Assembly: GCF_002892835.1 (NCBI RefSeq) | Contig: NZ_PJMB01000002.1 | Location: forward strand, 124,001 to 188,000 | Source: Arthrobacter sp. AFG7.2 | GTDB taxonomy: Bacteria > Actinomycetota > Actinomycetes > Actinomycetales > Micrococcaceae | DNA length: 64,000 nt | Reading direction: 5' to 3' | In this document: positions 32,920-39,953 of the stretch, one piece after another | Numbering within the stretch: position 1 is the stretch's first letter | Layout of the letters: each line of letters opens with the position of its first letter | Position numbers and translations under genes: made by a program | Notes under the pieces: generated by a model | Database searches by the model: none | Told to the model about the DNA's origin: nothing | Seen by the model: only the letters and a program-made list of their open reading frames with translations

Positions 32920-33630
32920 ATGAGCAACGAACGGGCCGCTCAAGCTCGTCCCGCGCCGACGAAACGGGGAATACACAAAGCACCAAACGCTGAGTGGGTG
33001 TTGATGTACCGCAATGGCATTCCGACATCGATAATCGCTGCTCTTGCGGGCGTTGCGGCGAGCACCGTCCGCTACCATCTCCGCATCGCAGCCCGGGCAG
33101 CTCCTGAGAGTCAAGTCCAGCACAAGGTAGCCAGGGGTCCTGTCAGCCCGGTAACAGCCGGCGGGCTGAAAAACATGGCCGACACCATCAGCTTCTATGA
33201 AAGGGAGGGACGGCTCCCCTCCAGTGGTGGGTACACCGCACGAGAACGGGCACTGGCCTCCTGGCTACTATCCAGATCGAGGGCAGCAGCCCGCGGCACC
33301 CTCTCCCCAGCCTATCGTGACGGCCTGGCCGTAATTCCTGGATGGGACAGGCAGCCGACCCGGGCCGAGGAAAACGCGGCCCGTTGGGAACGCCGCCTGG
33401 CTGAACTCGTTCACTACCGGCAGGAAGGTAACGACTGGCCCCTGCCCCAAAAGGCTTCCAATGAAGAAGAACGCGTGCTCGGCTCGTGGTTGCACGGACA
33501 ACGAATAAAGCTCCGCAAAGGAACCCTGACCAAGGAACACGAAGGCAAACTGGACACCCAGCTCCCCGGCTGGCGCGAAGGCAGGCCACACAGCGGGGGC
33601 AGGCGTAAAAGCGGGCGCGTTGCAAGATAA
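32920..33630 (+). CDS. Helicase-associated (HA) domain protein with N-terminal helix-turn-helix
   Basis: Starting at ATG 32920 with AAGGGAAGC upstream gives 236 residues. A helix-turn-helix is seen at about 37-56 (SIIAALAGVAASTVRYHLRI). Two helicase-associated repeats follow: about 85-143 (SFYEREGRLPSSGGYTARER ... GTLSPAYRDGLAVIPGW) and about 155-217 (LVHYRQEGNDWPLPQKASNE ... GTLTKEHEGKLDTQLPGW). HA repeats bind nucleic acid and usually follow a DEAD helicase, but here there is no helicase domain. It lies next to a decayed serine recombinase. Role probably DNA binding; otherwise unknown. Confidence 0.85.
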   Translation: MSNERAAQARPAPTKRGIHKAPNAEWVLMYRNGIPTSIIAALAGVAASTVRYHLRIAARAAPESQVQHKVARGPVSPVTAGGLKNMADTISFYEREGRLPSSGGYTARERALASWLLSRSRAAARGTLSPAYRDGLAVIPGWDRQPTRAEENAARWERRLAELVHYRQEGNDWPLPQKASNEEERVLGSWLHGQRIKLRKGTLTKEHEGKLDTQLPGWREGRPHSGGRRKSGRVAR

Positions 33631-33855
33631 GGCCTAGGCTCCAGCCCTTGCATCAGGGCTCACTCCTCCAAACGAAATCAGACATGGCGGCTGCGTCACC
33701 GTTTTTGCCCCGCTGCCTACGCGCAGTCTCGCGACACGGAGCGACCAAAAAAAGCCGCCACACAGCGACCAAATTCACAAGTATTCGCGGGGAAGTTGGC
33801 GCGAGTCGCGTCTCAACAATGTGTCTCATGTGGATTGTTCTCAACAAAGCAGAAC
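33631..33855. other. Spacer before the recombinase remnant
   Basis: No gene is supported. It lies between the HA-domain gene and the recombinase fragment and may contain unrecognisable upstream parts of that recombinase. Confidence 0.3.
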
Positions 33856-34040
33856 AATGCCTTTGATGAGCGCAAGGCTGGCAGGCGGGTGGTAACTGCC
33901 GACCATGTTAAAGTCAGGCGTACCCGCGATTGAAGGCGCAGGGGCTTGCCTCGGCTGACATCGGGAAGATCATCGGCGCCAGCCGCGCCACTGTCTATCG
34001 CTACGTCTGCATCGGCGCGGACGACCTTCTTCCCATCTAG
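33856..34040 (+). pseudogene. C-terminal fragment of a Hin/resolvase-type serine recombinase, frameshifted
   Basis: In one frame 33856 onward reads AFDERKAGRRVVTADHVKVR then RTRD before a stop. One base further the frame resumes with KAQGLASADIGKIIGASRAT and VYRYVCIGADDLLPI, then TAG at 34038-34040. Together they match the C-terminal region of serine recombinases (GRK-x-GRP linker plus helix-turn-helix ending SRATVYRYL). The catalytic N-terminal domain with its active Ser is missing, so the protein cannot recombine DNA. A hix-like site starts 94 bp downstream. Confidence 0.8.
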
Positions 34041-34101
34041 TGGGGTCTCTAGTACTTTCCCGCTTCCCCGCCGGCATGTAGGAGTGCGGAGTGAACTCCC
34101 T

Positions 34102-34134
34102 GGGACTGCTGAAGGTACAGTTTCCAGCAGTCCC
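34102..34134. terminator. Hairpin immediately before site D
   Basis: GGGACTGCTG (34102-34111) and CAGCAGTCCC (34125-34134) form a perfect 10-bp stem. It ends exactly where the 26-bp crossover site begins, so it may be a terminator of the lost recombinase gene or part of the recombination site. Confidence 0.55.
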
Positions 34135-34160
34135 GTGTTGCAACCCAAGGGTTATGAGAC
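34135..34160. repeat. hix-like crossover site D
   Basis: Half-site GTGTTGCAACCC, centre AA, inverted half-site GGGTTATGAGAC. The left arm is more diverged than at other sites. It shares the AA core with site A and the right arm with site E. Confidence 0.65.
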
Positions 34161-34335
34161 GGCAACGTGCCTCAATTGAGAGACGTTCACCGGGAGGTTA
34201 ATCGGGCAGGTCAAATGGGCTTCTCGCCGCCAGGCCTCACGTAGGCGAGAGTTCTAGGCGCTGCGCACCTTCCATCGACCGGCTTACGGGACGGGTTCAA
34301 AACCGGACCCTGGCGGGACGCTGTGAGCGACGGAC
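34149..34335 (+). repeat. Dispersed repeat, copy 1 (starts at half-site of D)
   Basis: About 148 bp starting GGGTTATGAGACGGCAACGT aligns with 36660-36806 at about 80 percent identity by eye, with weaker similarity for 40 bp more. Shared landmarks are TTGAGAGACG, CACCGGGAGG, GTAGGCGAGA and CTTCCATCGACCGGCT. It lies in the same orientation as copy 2, so the two copies bracket 2.5 kb. Confidence 0.75.
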
Positions 34336-34423
34336 TGGCTGGGCTTTCCCCTCTTTTTGGCCTGTACGCCCCGCTTGTCGTGTGCAACGATGACTGAACT
34401 AACCTCCGGGGGATGGGGTATCA

Positions 34424-34924
34424 ATGACGATCAGATACGGGCACAAGGCAACGGCAATGATTGCCGTAATCGGGGCGAATGTCTTTCTTTCAAGCTGCGC
34501 AGTGGACGCCCAGCAGGCGGCCGAACCTCAGCCCATAGCCACGCCGTCCTCGGCCGCTCCGAAGCTTGCGGCCTTCGCTTCTCTTGATGATGCCCGTCGA
34601 GCTGTTGCCGGCGTTATCGGCTGCGATGATGAGCCTAAGACGGACCCCATTGTCAACCCGGATCTCGCAGGGTTCACTGCTGAATACGTCGTTTGTGCAA
34701 ACCGCGTCCAGGTTGTGGGGTTCAAGACCGAAGAGGCCCGGAGTGCCGAGCACCAGCTTCACAGCGATTCGGCCCAGCCTCTGACCATCGTTGTGGGTGA
34801 GAACTGGATGGTCGTGGATATGTCCGACGCGCTGAATGAGGCTCCAAGCGGCAAAGATTTGAGGACGCTGGCTCGGGAACTCGGTGGCGAATTCCGGTGC
34901 GTGAGCGCCGGAGAATCTTCCTGA
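34424..34924 (+). CDS. Putative small lipoprotein, family shared with 45769
   Basis: The 166-residue protein has a lipoprotein-type signal (TAMIAVIGANVFLSSCAVDA, lipobox LSSC). The mature domain contains SLDDARRAVAGVIGCDDEPK, FTAEYVVCANRVQVVGFKTE and PLTIVVGENWMVVDMSDALN, with two or three Cys. The gene at 45769 has the same order: a Cys lipobox, an LKVAVNSAGLPC-like helix, an A-x-C strand and a VNIGKNWTVIS segment. So the two are distant paralogues. No function is known. Confidence 0.78.
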   Translation: MTIRYGHKATAMIAVIGANVFLSSCAVDAQQAAEPQPIATPSSAAPKLAAFASLDDARRAVAGVIGCDDEPKTDPIVNPDLAGFTAEYVVCANRVQVVGFKTEEARSAEHQLHSDSAQPLTIVVGENWMVVDMSDALNEAPSGKDLRTLARELGGEFRCVSAGESS

Positions 34925-34996
34925 ATTCGCGGAAATCACGGTCTTTCCCGCGGGTACGTCCGGTCCCGGTTCCTCTCGTGATCGGAGGGTTCCTAC

Positions 34997-35482
34997 CTAT
35001 CGCGTTATCGTTAGTGGTTTTTCCGGTTTTGCACACGAGGCGAGTTCAAGCTGCACTGCTCCTCCTGCACGGTTGTTTCTGCCGGTATCGTCGCACCAGT
35101 CGATGTTGTGCGGCATTGCAGTCACCGTTGCTTCGCCAACCGCTATTTCAGCAGGAACTATGAAGCTGTACGTGAATTCCCCGGAATCCGTCATTGAAGT
35201 CATTGCGTTGATGACTTCGGCGCCACTCTCATCGGTGACACTCACCTGAACTTGGGCATTGGCGCCATAGCGGGGGTTACAGCCAGCCCCCGCTGCTGCG
35301 ACAGTCACCGTATCTCCCGGTTTGGCGTTTGCCGGGCTCACCGAATAGGCAGGGGGAAGACACGGCGGCTCACCGTCCGAGGATGAGGAGCACGCCCCTG
35401 CGGTGGCTACCACAGCAACGCCGAACAGGAAGGGGAAGAAGGACTGCCACGATTTTTTTGGAAACCTGCCAGGGAGCTCCAT
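34997..35482 (-). CDS. Putative lipoprotein with Ig-like domain
   Basis: Starting at ATG 35482 (MELPGRFPKKSWQSFFPFLF) gives 161 residues with a lipoprotein signal ending GVAVVATAGACSSSSDG (lipobox AGAC). The mature part, CLPPAYSVSPANAKPGDTVT, VQVSVTDESGAEVINAMTSM and GEFTYSFIVPAEIAVGEATV, has the alternating strands of an Ig-like or IPT-type domain; four Cys may pair. The ribosome-binding site is weak. It runs against its neighbours and lies inside the segment bracketed by sites D and E. Function unknown. Confidence 0.7.
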   Translation of the reverse strand: MELPGRFPKKSWQSFFPFLFGVAVVATAGACSSSSDGEPPCLPPAYSVSPANAKPGDTVTVAAAGAGCNPRYGANAQVQVSVTDESGAEVINAMTSMTDSGEFTYSFIVPAEIAVGEATVTAMPHNIDWCDDTGRNNRAGGAVQLELASCAKPEKPLTITR

Positions 35483-35606
35483 GTACCCATCGTTGTCCTG
35501 CTTGCACGACCGCTCTCGAAAAGCCCCAAGTCGTCCCCGAAGCGTTGTTCTCCCCCAGGTTTTACTGACATCTGTAACTTGTGCTGGTGATGATTCCTCG
35601 ACCAAC

Positions 35607-35762
35607 TTAGCTGGAGGTTCCAGCCCCCTTGTCTTGGGCGTGAGAGAAGGCACGAGTATTCAGGGGACCTGGGCGGTCACCGACCACCGCCCAGCCCACG
35701 ATAATCGCGGCCACAACGACTACCAGCAGCAGGGCTGCGATAAGAATTGTGCGAGGTCTCAT
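35607..35762 (-). CDS. Small single-pass membrane protein (51 aa)
   Basis: An ATG at 35762 opens 51 codons: MRPRTILIAALLLVVVVAAI then IVGWAVVGDRPG and a polar tail ending GAGTSS. It has a basic N-terminus, one membrane helix and a short outer tail. Composition is protein-like but the ribosome-binding site is weak. It lies upstream of the Ig-like lipoprotein on the same strand and could be in one transcript with it. Confidence 0.5.
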   Translation of the reverse strand: MRPRTILIAALLLVVVVAAIIVGWAVVGDRPGPLNTRAFSHAQDKGAGTSS

Positions 35763-35892
35763 ACCGGGAAGCCTAATTCCGTTGAGAGAAGGAAGTTCAC
35801 CGTATGAGGTTAGCGTTTCAACACAGGCTGCTCACGGTCCGGCATAGTCAGTGTTCGGGCTCGGCGCTCCTTTAAGCCGGTAGAGTGCATCC

Positions 35893-36594
35893 ATGACATT
35901 GGGGGATGCCACGCCGAACACTGAGAGCCGTCCGTGGATTTTTGCCGCGGTCTGCGTCATGGTCGCCTCGCTGACCCTTCTGGTCTTCGGCATGACGCAG
36001 GTGCCCGTGATTGAGCTATTACCTGGGTACGTGGCCGCCTACATGCTGATCGGGGCTTGTATCTTCGGCCCGACCGGCAAGTTCCTGTCAATCCGGCAGG
36101 CCGCGGCGTTCCTGCTTCCCGGTGCCCTGCTCGTGGTCCTGGCGCTGCTGAACCTGGGTTTTTGGTGTGGCGGCTGGCTGCTTGGGCTCCCGGCCTGGGG
36201 GCTGATGCTGAGCCGATGGACGTCAGCGAATGCGCTCCGGGCCGCGGACGTGTCGAATTTCCTTGGGCTGCTGGTGTTGGGCCTGGCGGTCTTCACGTTC
36301 AACGTCATCTGGGTGATTTTCAGCCTCGGCCTGTTCCTGCTCCCGATCATCCCTCTGGTCCGGCTGGCCTACCCTGAGTACCGGGTTAGGCCTCTGCAGG
36401 CAGCCGTGGAGGTACTTCTGGCCGTGGCTGCCGTCGTGATTGCCTTTGCTATTCCCACCCCCGAAGGGTCATGGTCCTCGCCCTGGGTGTATGCAGGCGG
36501 GGCCGCGACGGCTGGACTCATGATCACATATTGGGCTTGTAAGCTCCCCCGCCGTGCACGGCGCCGGCAGCTCAATAACGGAGCCATCGTCTAG
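35893..36594 (+). CDS. Multi-pass membrane protein, unknown
   Basis: The 233-residue protein has about seven hydrophobic helices (IFAAVCVMVASLTLLVFGMT, AAFLLPGALLVVLALLNLGF, FLGLLVLGLAVFTFNVIWVI, LFLLPIIPLVRLAYP, AAVEVLLAVAAVVIAFAIPT and a last one near the end) and a basic tail KLPRRARRRQ. No family motif was recognised. It is the last gene before crossover site E. Start ATG 35893 has a weak upstream site. Confidence 0.7.
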   Translation: MTLGDATPNTESRPWIFAAVCVMVASLTLLVFGMTQVPVIELLPGYVAAYMLIGACIFGPTGKFLSIRQAAAFLLPGALLVVLALLNLGFWCGGWLLGLPAWGLMLSRWTSANALRAADVSNFLGLLVLGLAVFTFNVIWVIFSLGLFLLPIIPLVRLAYPEYRVRPLQAAVEVLLAVAAVVIAFAIPTPEGSWSSPWVYAGGAATAGLMITYWACKLPRRARRRQLNNGAIV

Positions 36595-36630
36595 CCTCCG
36601 GTCTTCTAACGGGGATTGGTCTGAGGCCTT

Positions 36631-36671
36631 GTCTCATAACCCTTTGTCTCGTATCCCAGGGGTTATGAGAC
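36631..36671. repeat. hix-like crossover site E with extra half-site
   Basis: The core at 36646-36671 is GTCTCGTATCCC, centre AG, inverted GGGTTATGAGAC. An additional direct half-site GTCTCATAACCC lies at 36631-36642 and is an exact inverted match to the right arm. The arrangement direct, direct, inverted is the same as at site A. Confidence 0.7.
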
Positions 36672-36845
36672 GGCAAGGTACCTCAGTTGAGAGACGCTCA
36701 CCGGGAGGCTACTCGGACAGGTCATACTGGCTTCCGGTCGCCCGGGCCACAGGTAGGCGAGAACACGAGGCGCTGCACCCCTTCCATCGACCGGCTAACG
36801 GGACGACTTCGAGACTAGGCCTTACGGGACGTCGCAGGAGTTGAA
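36660..36845 (+). repeat. Dispersed repeat, copy 2 (starts at half-site of E)
   Basis: It is the counterpart of 34149-34335 and starts GGGTTATGAGACGGCAAGGT. It keeps TTGAGAGACG, CACCGGGAGG, GTAGGCGAGA and CTTCCATCGACCGGCT at matching spacing, and is in the same orientation. Confidence 0.75.
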
Positions 36846-36972
36846 CAGCGGATCACTCTATAAACCGATGACGCCGATTAGCATGGGCGCATGGTGAGCC
36901 AAGCATCGCCGCGATTGCGGGTTGACCGACGAGTGCAGCTTCAAGCCGTCAATCCGAAAACGATCAGCGCGG

Positions 36973-37101
36973 CTAGTCCGATAACCACTGCTGGGACCCC
37001 GTGCTGGGCTTGCGATTCCTGAGCCCAACAGTTATCGCAATAACAACTAGCAGCACTCCGAGCGCTACCAGTGCAAAGACCCAACTTCCTATCGGTCCCA
37101 T
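36973..37101 (-). CDS. Possible small membrane protein (42 aa) beside the IS
   Basis: An ATG at 37101 opens 42 codons, MGPIGSWVFALVALGVLLVV then IAITVGLRNRKP and a short tail. One strong membrane helix is followed by basic residues, as in real small membrane proteins. No ribosome-binding site is visible, and the IS left end lies 13 bp upstream, so the gene may have lost its promoter. Confidence 0.35.
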   Translation of the reverse strand: MGPIGSWVFALVALGVLLVVIAITVGLRNRKPSTGSQQWLSD

Positions 37102-37180
37102 CAGGACAACCCCGGGGACTGCCCCCGGTTTTGTTGACTCCTTGACCTAGCGAGCTTGTGCTCGTGGAAGGATGTTGACC

Positions 37181-37462
37181 ATGCCCACGGCTTATGGGGC
37201 GGAGTTCCGCCAGGATGTTATTGATGTGGCCCGCAAGGGCGAGGCGCCGCTGGCGCAGATTGCAAAGGATTTCGGGCTGTCCGTCACGACGCTCAAACGC
37301 TGGATCGCCATCGCCGAACGTAAGGAATCCGGGACCGGCCCGGCGGCGACGGAGTCGGCCGAGATGCGGGAGCTGAAGAAGCGAAACCGCCTGTTGGAGC
37401 AGGAGAACGAGATTCTGCGCCGGGCTGCTGCCTATCTGGCCAGGGACATCAACCCAAAATGA
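37181..37462 (+). CDS. IS3-family transposase OrfA (helix-turn-helix subunit)
   Basis: The start at ATG 37181 (MPTAYGAEFRQDVIDVARKG) has GGAAGG nine bases upstream; an ATG at 37172 is possible. The roughly 93-residue protein has a helix-turn-helix (LAQIAKDFGLSVTTLKRWIA) and a leucine-zipper-like end (ELKKRNRLLEQENEILRRAA), the standard OrfA layout for end binding and dimer formation. Its stop overlaps the OrfB start (ATGA at 37459), so coupling or a frameshift at the AAAA run could make an OrfAB fusion. Confidence 0.9.
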   Translation: MPTAYGAEFRQDVIDVARKGEAPLAQIAKDFGLSVTTLKRWIAIAERKESGTGPAATESAEMRELKKRNRLLEQENEILRRAAAYLARDINPK

Positions 37463-38325
37463 CCTACCCGCTGGTCACGGATCTTGCCGCCGACGGTATT
37501 CCCGTGGCGGTGACCTGCAGGGTATTGGGATTCAGCAAGCAAGGCTACTACCGGTGGAAGGCGAACCCGGTGACGGAACGGGACTGGATCGATGCGCACC
37601 TGGTCAACGCCGCACTGGACATCCACGCCGACGACCCTGCCTTCGGGTATCGGTTCATCGCCGACGAGCTCCCGGAGAAGGGCATCACAGCAGGTGAGAA
37701 CAGGGTCCAGCGACTATGCAGAGACCACGGCATCTGGTCGGTGTTCTCCAAGAAGCGGGGCCTGAATAGGAAGCCGGGGCCACCGGTCCACGACGACCTG
37801 GTCGAACGGGACTTCACCGCCACGGCACCGAACGCGCTGTGGCTGACGGACATCACCGAACACCTCACTGCCGAGGGGAAGCTCTACCTCTGCGCGGTGA
37901 AAGACGTCTATTCCGGCAGGATCGTCGGCTACTCGATGGACGCCCGGATGAAGTCCTCGCTGGCCGTCGCCGCGCTGGAGAACGCCGTACGGGCACGCAA
38001 CCCGGCCGGGACGGTGGTGCACTCCGATCGTGGGTCGCAGTTCCGCTCGCGCCGGTTTGTCGAAGCGCTCCGGCACCACGGACTCACCGGCTCGATGGGC
38101 AGGGTCGGCGCGTGCGCGGACAACGCCGCGATGGAATCGTTCTTCTCGCTGCTGCAAAAGAACGTCCTGGACCGACAGCGCTGGCTCACCAGACAGGACC
38201 TCCGGCTGGCCATCACAACCTGGATCGAGCGGACCTACCACCGCCGGCGACGGCAAAGACGGCTGGGAAAACTCACACCCATCGAATATGAAACAATCAA
38301 CCGGGCCGCGCTCAAAGCGGCCTAA
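37459..38325 (+). CDS. IS3-family transposase OrfB (DDE integrase domain)
   Basis: The 288-residue protein has the HTH_21-like N-terminus (CRVLGFSKQGYYRWKANPVT, YGYRFI-like AFGYRFIADELPEKGI) and an rve integrase core with the DDE triad: Asp in LWLTDITEH, Asp in VVHSDRGSQFRS, Glu in ADNAAMESFFSLLQ. It ends with the conserved YHRRRRQRRLGKLTPIEYE. All catalytic residues are present. It cuts and joins DNA at the inverted repeats of the same element. Confidence 0.93.
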   Translation: MTYPLVTDLAADGIPVAVTCRVLGFSKQGYYRWKANPVTERDWIDAHLVNAALDIHADDPAFGYRFIADELPEKGITAGENRVQRLCRDHGIWSVFSKKRGLNRKPGPPVHDDLVERDFTATAPNALWLTDITEHLTAEGKLYLCAVKDVYSGRIVGYSMDARMKSSLAVAALENAVRARNPAGTVVHSDRGSQFRSRRFVEALRHHGLTGSMGRVGACADNAAMESFFSLLQKNVLDRQRWLTRQDLRLAITTWIERTYHRRRRQRRLGKLTPIEYETINRAALKAA

Positions 38326-38442
38326 GACCCCGAGTCAACAAAAGCCGGGGCAGTCCCTGCCTTCGATCACCCCTTGTGGGTGACTGCCAGAATTGTTGGA
38401 TCATTTGCGACACACCGAGGCATGTGGCGGACAGGTATAGGT

Positions 38443-39012
38443 ATGAATCATCTATCGAGGGCCCCTGACACGGCGGACGCCTTCCGGTCGCTATACGAAT
38501 CCGCATATGCCGACTTGCTGAAGTTCGTTCAGCGTCGTACTGAGCCAGCGAATGCTGAGGATGTAGTGGCTGAGGCATTTCTTGTCGTTTGGAGGCGCTT
38601 CTCTGAAGCGCCGGCGAACCAGAGCCATGCCCGGGCTTGGGTTTTCGGAATAACGCGGAATCTTATGCTGAACGCTCAGCGCGGAGAACAACGGCGTCAA
38701 GCGCTAGGCGTCCGGCTCGCTGAAACAACACCTGATTTTTTCAACACCTCTCATGCTGATCTGGTCAGTAGTCGCGTCGATTTGAGCCGCGCCTGGACGC
38801 TTCTTTCTGAAGTCCATCAAGAAGCGCTGGGACTCGCCATCTTCGAGAACCTCGAGGCGCCGCAGGCAGCCAAAGTCTTGGGAATCTCGCCTGTAGCTTT
38901 CCGGCTGAGGTTGACCCGTGCCAGACGGGCGCTGCGGCTCCTCCTCGACCACCTCCCTCACCATCCTTCCGACATTTCGGCAGCATCACCTGAAAAGGCG
39001 TCAACGCTATGA
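38443..39012 (+). CDS. ECF-type RNA polymerase sigma factor
   Basis: The chosen ATG at 38443 (MNHLSRAPDTADAFRSLYES) gives 189 residues. Region 2 is seen in YADLLKFVQRRTEPANAEDV with VAEAFLVVWRRF, and region 4 in HQEALGLAIFENLEAPQAAK with VLGISPVAFRLRLTRARRAL. These are the two domains of an ECF sigma-70 factor. It starts 86 bp after the IS right end, so the insertion may have changed its promoter. The ATGA overlap with the next gene marks that product as its likely regulator. Confidence 0.9.
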   Translation: MNHLSRAPDTADAFRSLYESAYADLLKFVQRRTEPANAEDVVAEAFLVVWRRFSEAPANQSHARAWVFGITRNLMLNAQRGEQRRQALGVRLAETTPDFFNTSHADLVSSRVDLSRAWTLLSEVHQEALGLAIFENLEAPQAAKVLGISPVAFRLRLTRARRALRLLLDHLPHHPSDISAASPEKASTL

Positions 39013-39833
39013 AAAGTGACCAGAACCTCGACTTACTGGTGCGTTCCATGGACGCAGCGGAGCAAGACTCACAGCCGAACCCTGCCCGGGCACAAGCAGA
39101 TCTCGCCCGCATACTCAGCTCTCGACCAATCCCCGCAGCCCCAAACAGCCGGTTCGAGGATAGCCGCGAGCTGGCCAAACCCAAGGCCAACCGCCGACGA
39201 CGAGCCGTCACTCTTGGGGGCCTGGCAGCAGCAGTAACGGCCGGGTTACTGGTCATGCCGGCACTTTCAGGAGGTGACCCGGCGTTCGCCACGTGGACCG
39301 CAGCACCCGGGACACTTACTGGCTCAAAACGGGACACCGCCGTCTCAGACTGCCTCAACTCAAAACAACATGTAGGCGGCGGCATGTACTCAACCGAACT
39401 TTCAACAGCGGAAGTAGCCATCGCCGAGCGGCGGGGAGCCTGGGTGACTGTCGTCCTCAGTGGCCCTGACGGTTTTGAAGCAACATGCACCACCGACGCC
39501 ACAGCACCCTGGTTCCGCAAAGGAATGATCGGTTCCATCGGAAATCCAAGTAACGCTACGGCACTCCCGGCACGAGGCATCGCTGCTACCCAACTCGGAA
39601 CCGGAGCAATCGCCGACAAGCCGATCTCAATCGCGTCAGGCCGCGTGGGAACCGACGTTGTAGCCGTCACCTACACCAGCGCTGCTAATGAGGAGGTGAT
39701 CGCAACTGTCGCAAAAGGTCAGTTCGCCTTCTGGCTGCCTGGAAACGAAATGCAAAATGCCTCTGATCAAGGATTGCCCGTCCAGGTGACCTACACCAAT
39801 GGCACTACCGAAACTCAACTACTCAACTTCTGA
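39009..39833 (+). CDS. Single-pass membrane protein, probable anti-sigma or sigma-partner
   Basis: The 274-residue protein has a cytoplasmic N-terminus of about 60 residues (LVRSMDAAEQDSQPNPARAQ, basic KANRRRR), one membrane helix (AVTLGGLAAAVTAGLLVMPA, about 65-85), and a Ser/Thr-rich outer domain with two Cys (SDCLNSK, ATCTTDA). This layout and the ATGA overlap with the ECF gene fit a transmembrane anti-sigma factor. The classic HxxxCxxC zinc motif is absent. The outer domain was not recognised. The anti-sigma role is inferred. Confidence 0.75.
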   Translation: MKSDQNLDLLVRSMDAAEQDSQPNPARAQADLARILSSRPIPAAPNSRFEDSRELAKPKANRRRRAVTLGGLAAAVTAGLLVMPALSGGDPAFATWTAAPGTLTGSKRDTAVSDCLNSKQHVGGGMYSTELSTAEVAIAERRGAWVTVVLSGPDGFEATCTTDATAPWFRKGMIGSIGNPSNATALPARGIAATQLGTGAIADKPISIASGRVGTDVVAVTYTSAANEEVIATVAKGQFAFWLPGNEMQNASDQGLPVQVTYTNGTTETQLLNF

Positions 39834-39953
39834 GTGACGGGGGAGGTGTCCTGTCGTTTCGAACAGGGCACCCCGCTGCCTTCCCAAGAAGGTAGCGAAA
39901 AACCTTCCCGCAAACGGTTCGGGTGGCGGTCTCCTATTCGCGGCGCTCTTCCC

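Larger units (their letters stand above)
34041..34423. other. Stretch with hairpin, crossover site D and long repeat; no gene
   Basis: It holds a hairpin (34102-34134), hix-like site D (34135-34160) and the repeat shared with 36660-36845. The last 90 bases are the upstream region of the lipoprotein at 34424. No gene is seen. Confidence 0.6.
36595..37114. other. Stretch with site E, long repeat copy 2 and a small minus ORF
   Basis: It holds hix-like site E, repeat copy 2 (36660-36845) and a small minus-strand ORF (36973-37101). The right end is the IS3 insertion point. Nothing else is recognised. Confidence 0.55.
37115..38357 (+). mobile_element. Complete IS3-family insertion sequence (~1.24 kb)
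   Basis: Terminal inverted repeats of about 26 bp are seen: the left end from 37115 (GGGACTGCCCCCGGTTTTGT then TGACTC), and the right end 38332-38357 (GAGTCAACAAAAGCCGGGGC then AGTCCC). They differ at two positions. Two overlapping transposase genes fill the element. No target duplication is obvious to the eye. Both genes are intact, so the element may be active. Confidence 0.9.

Noticed and set aside
34290..34320. GGTTCAAAACC resembling a tRNA T-arm
   Set aside because: No acceptor stem, anticodon arm or CCA context could be drawn around it.
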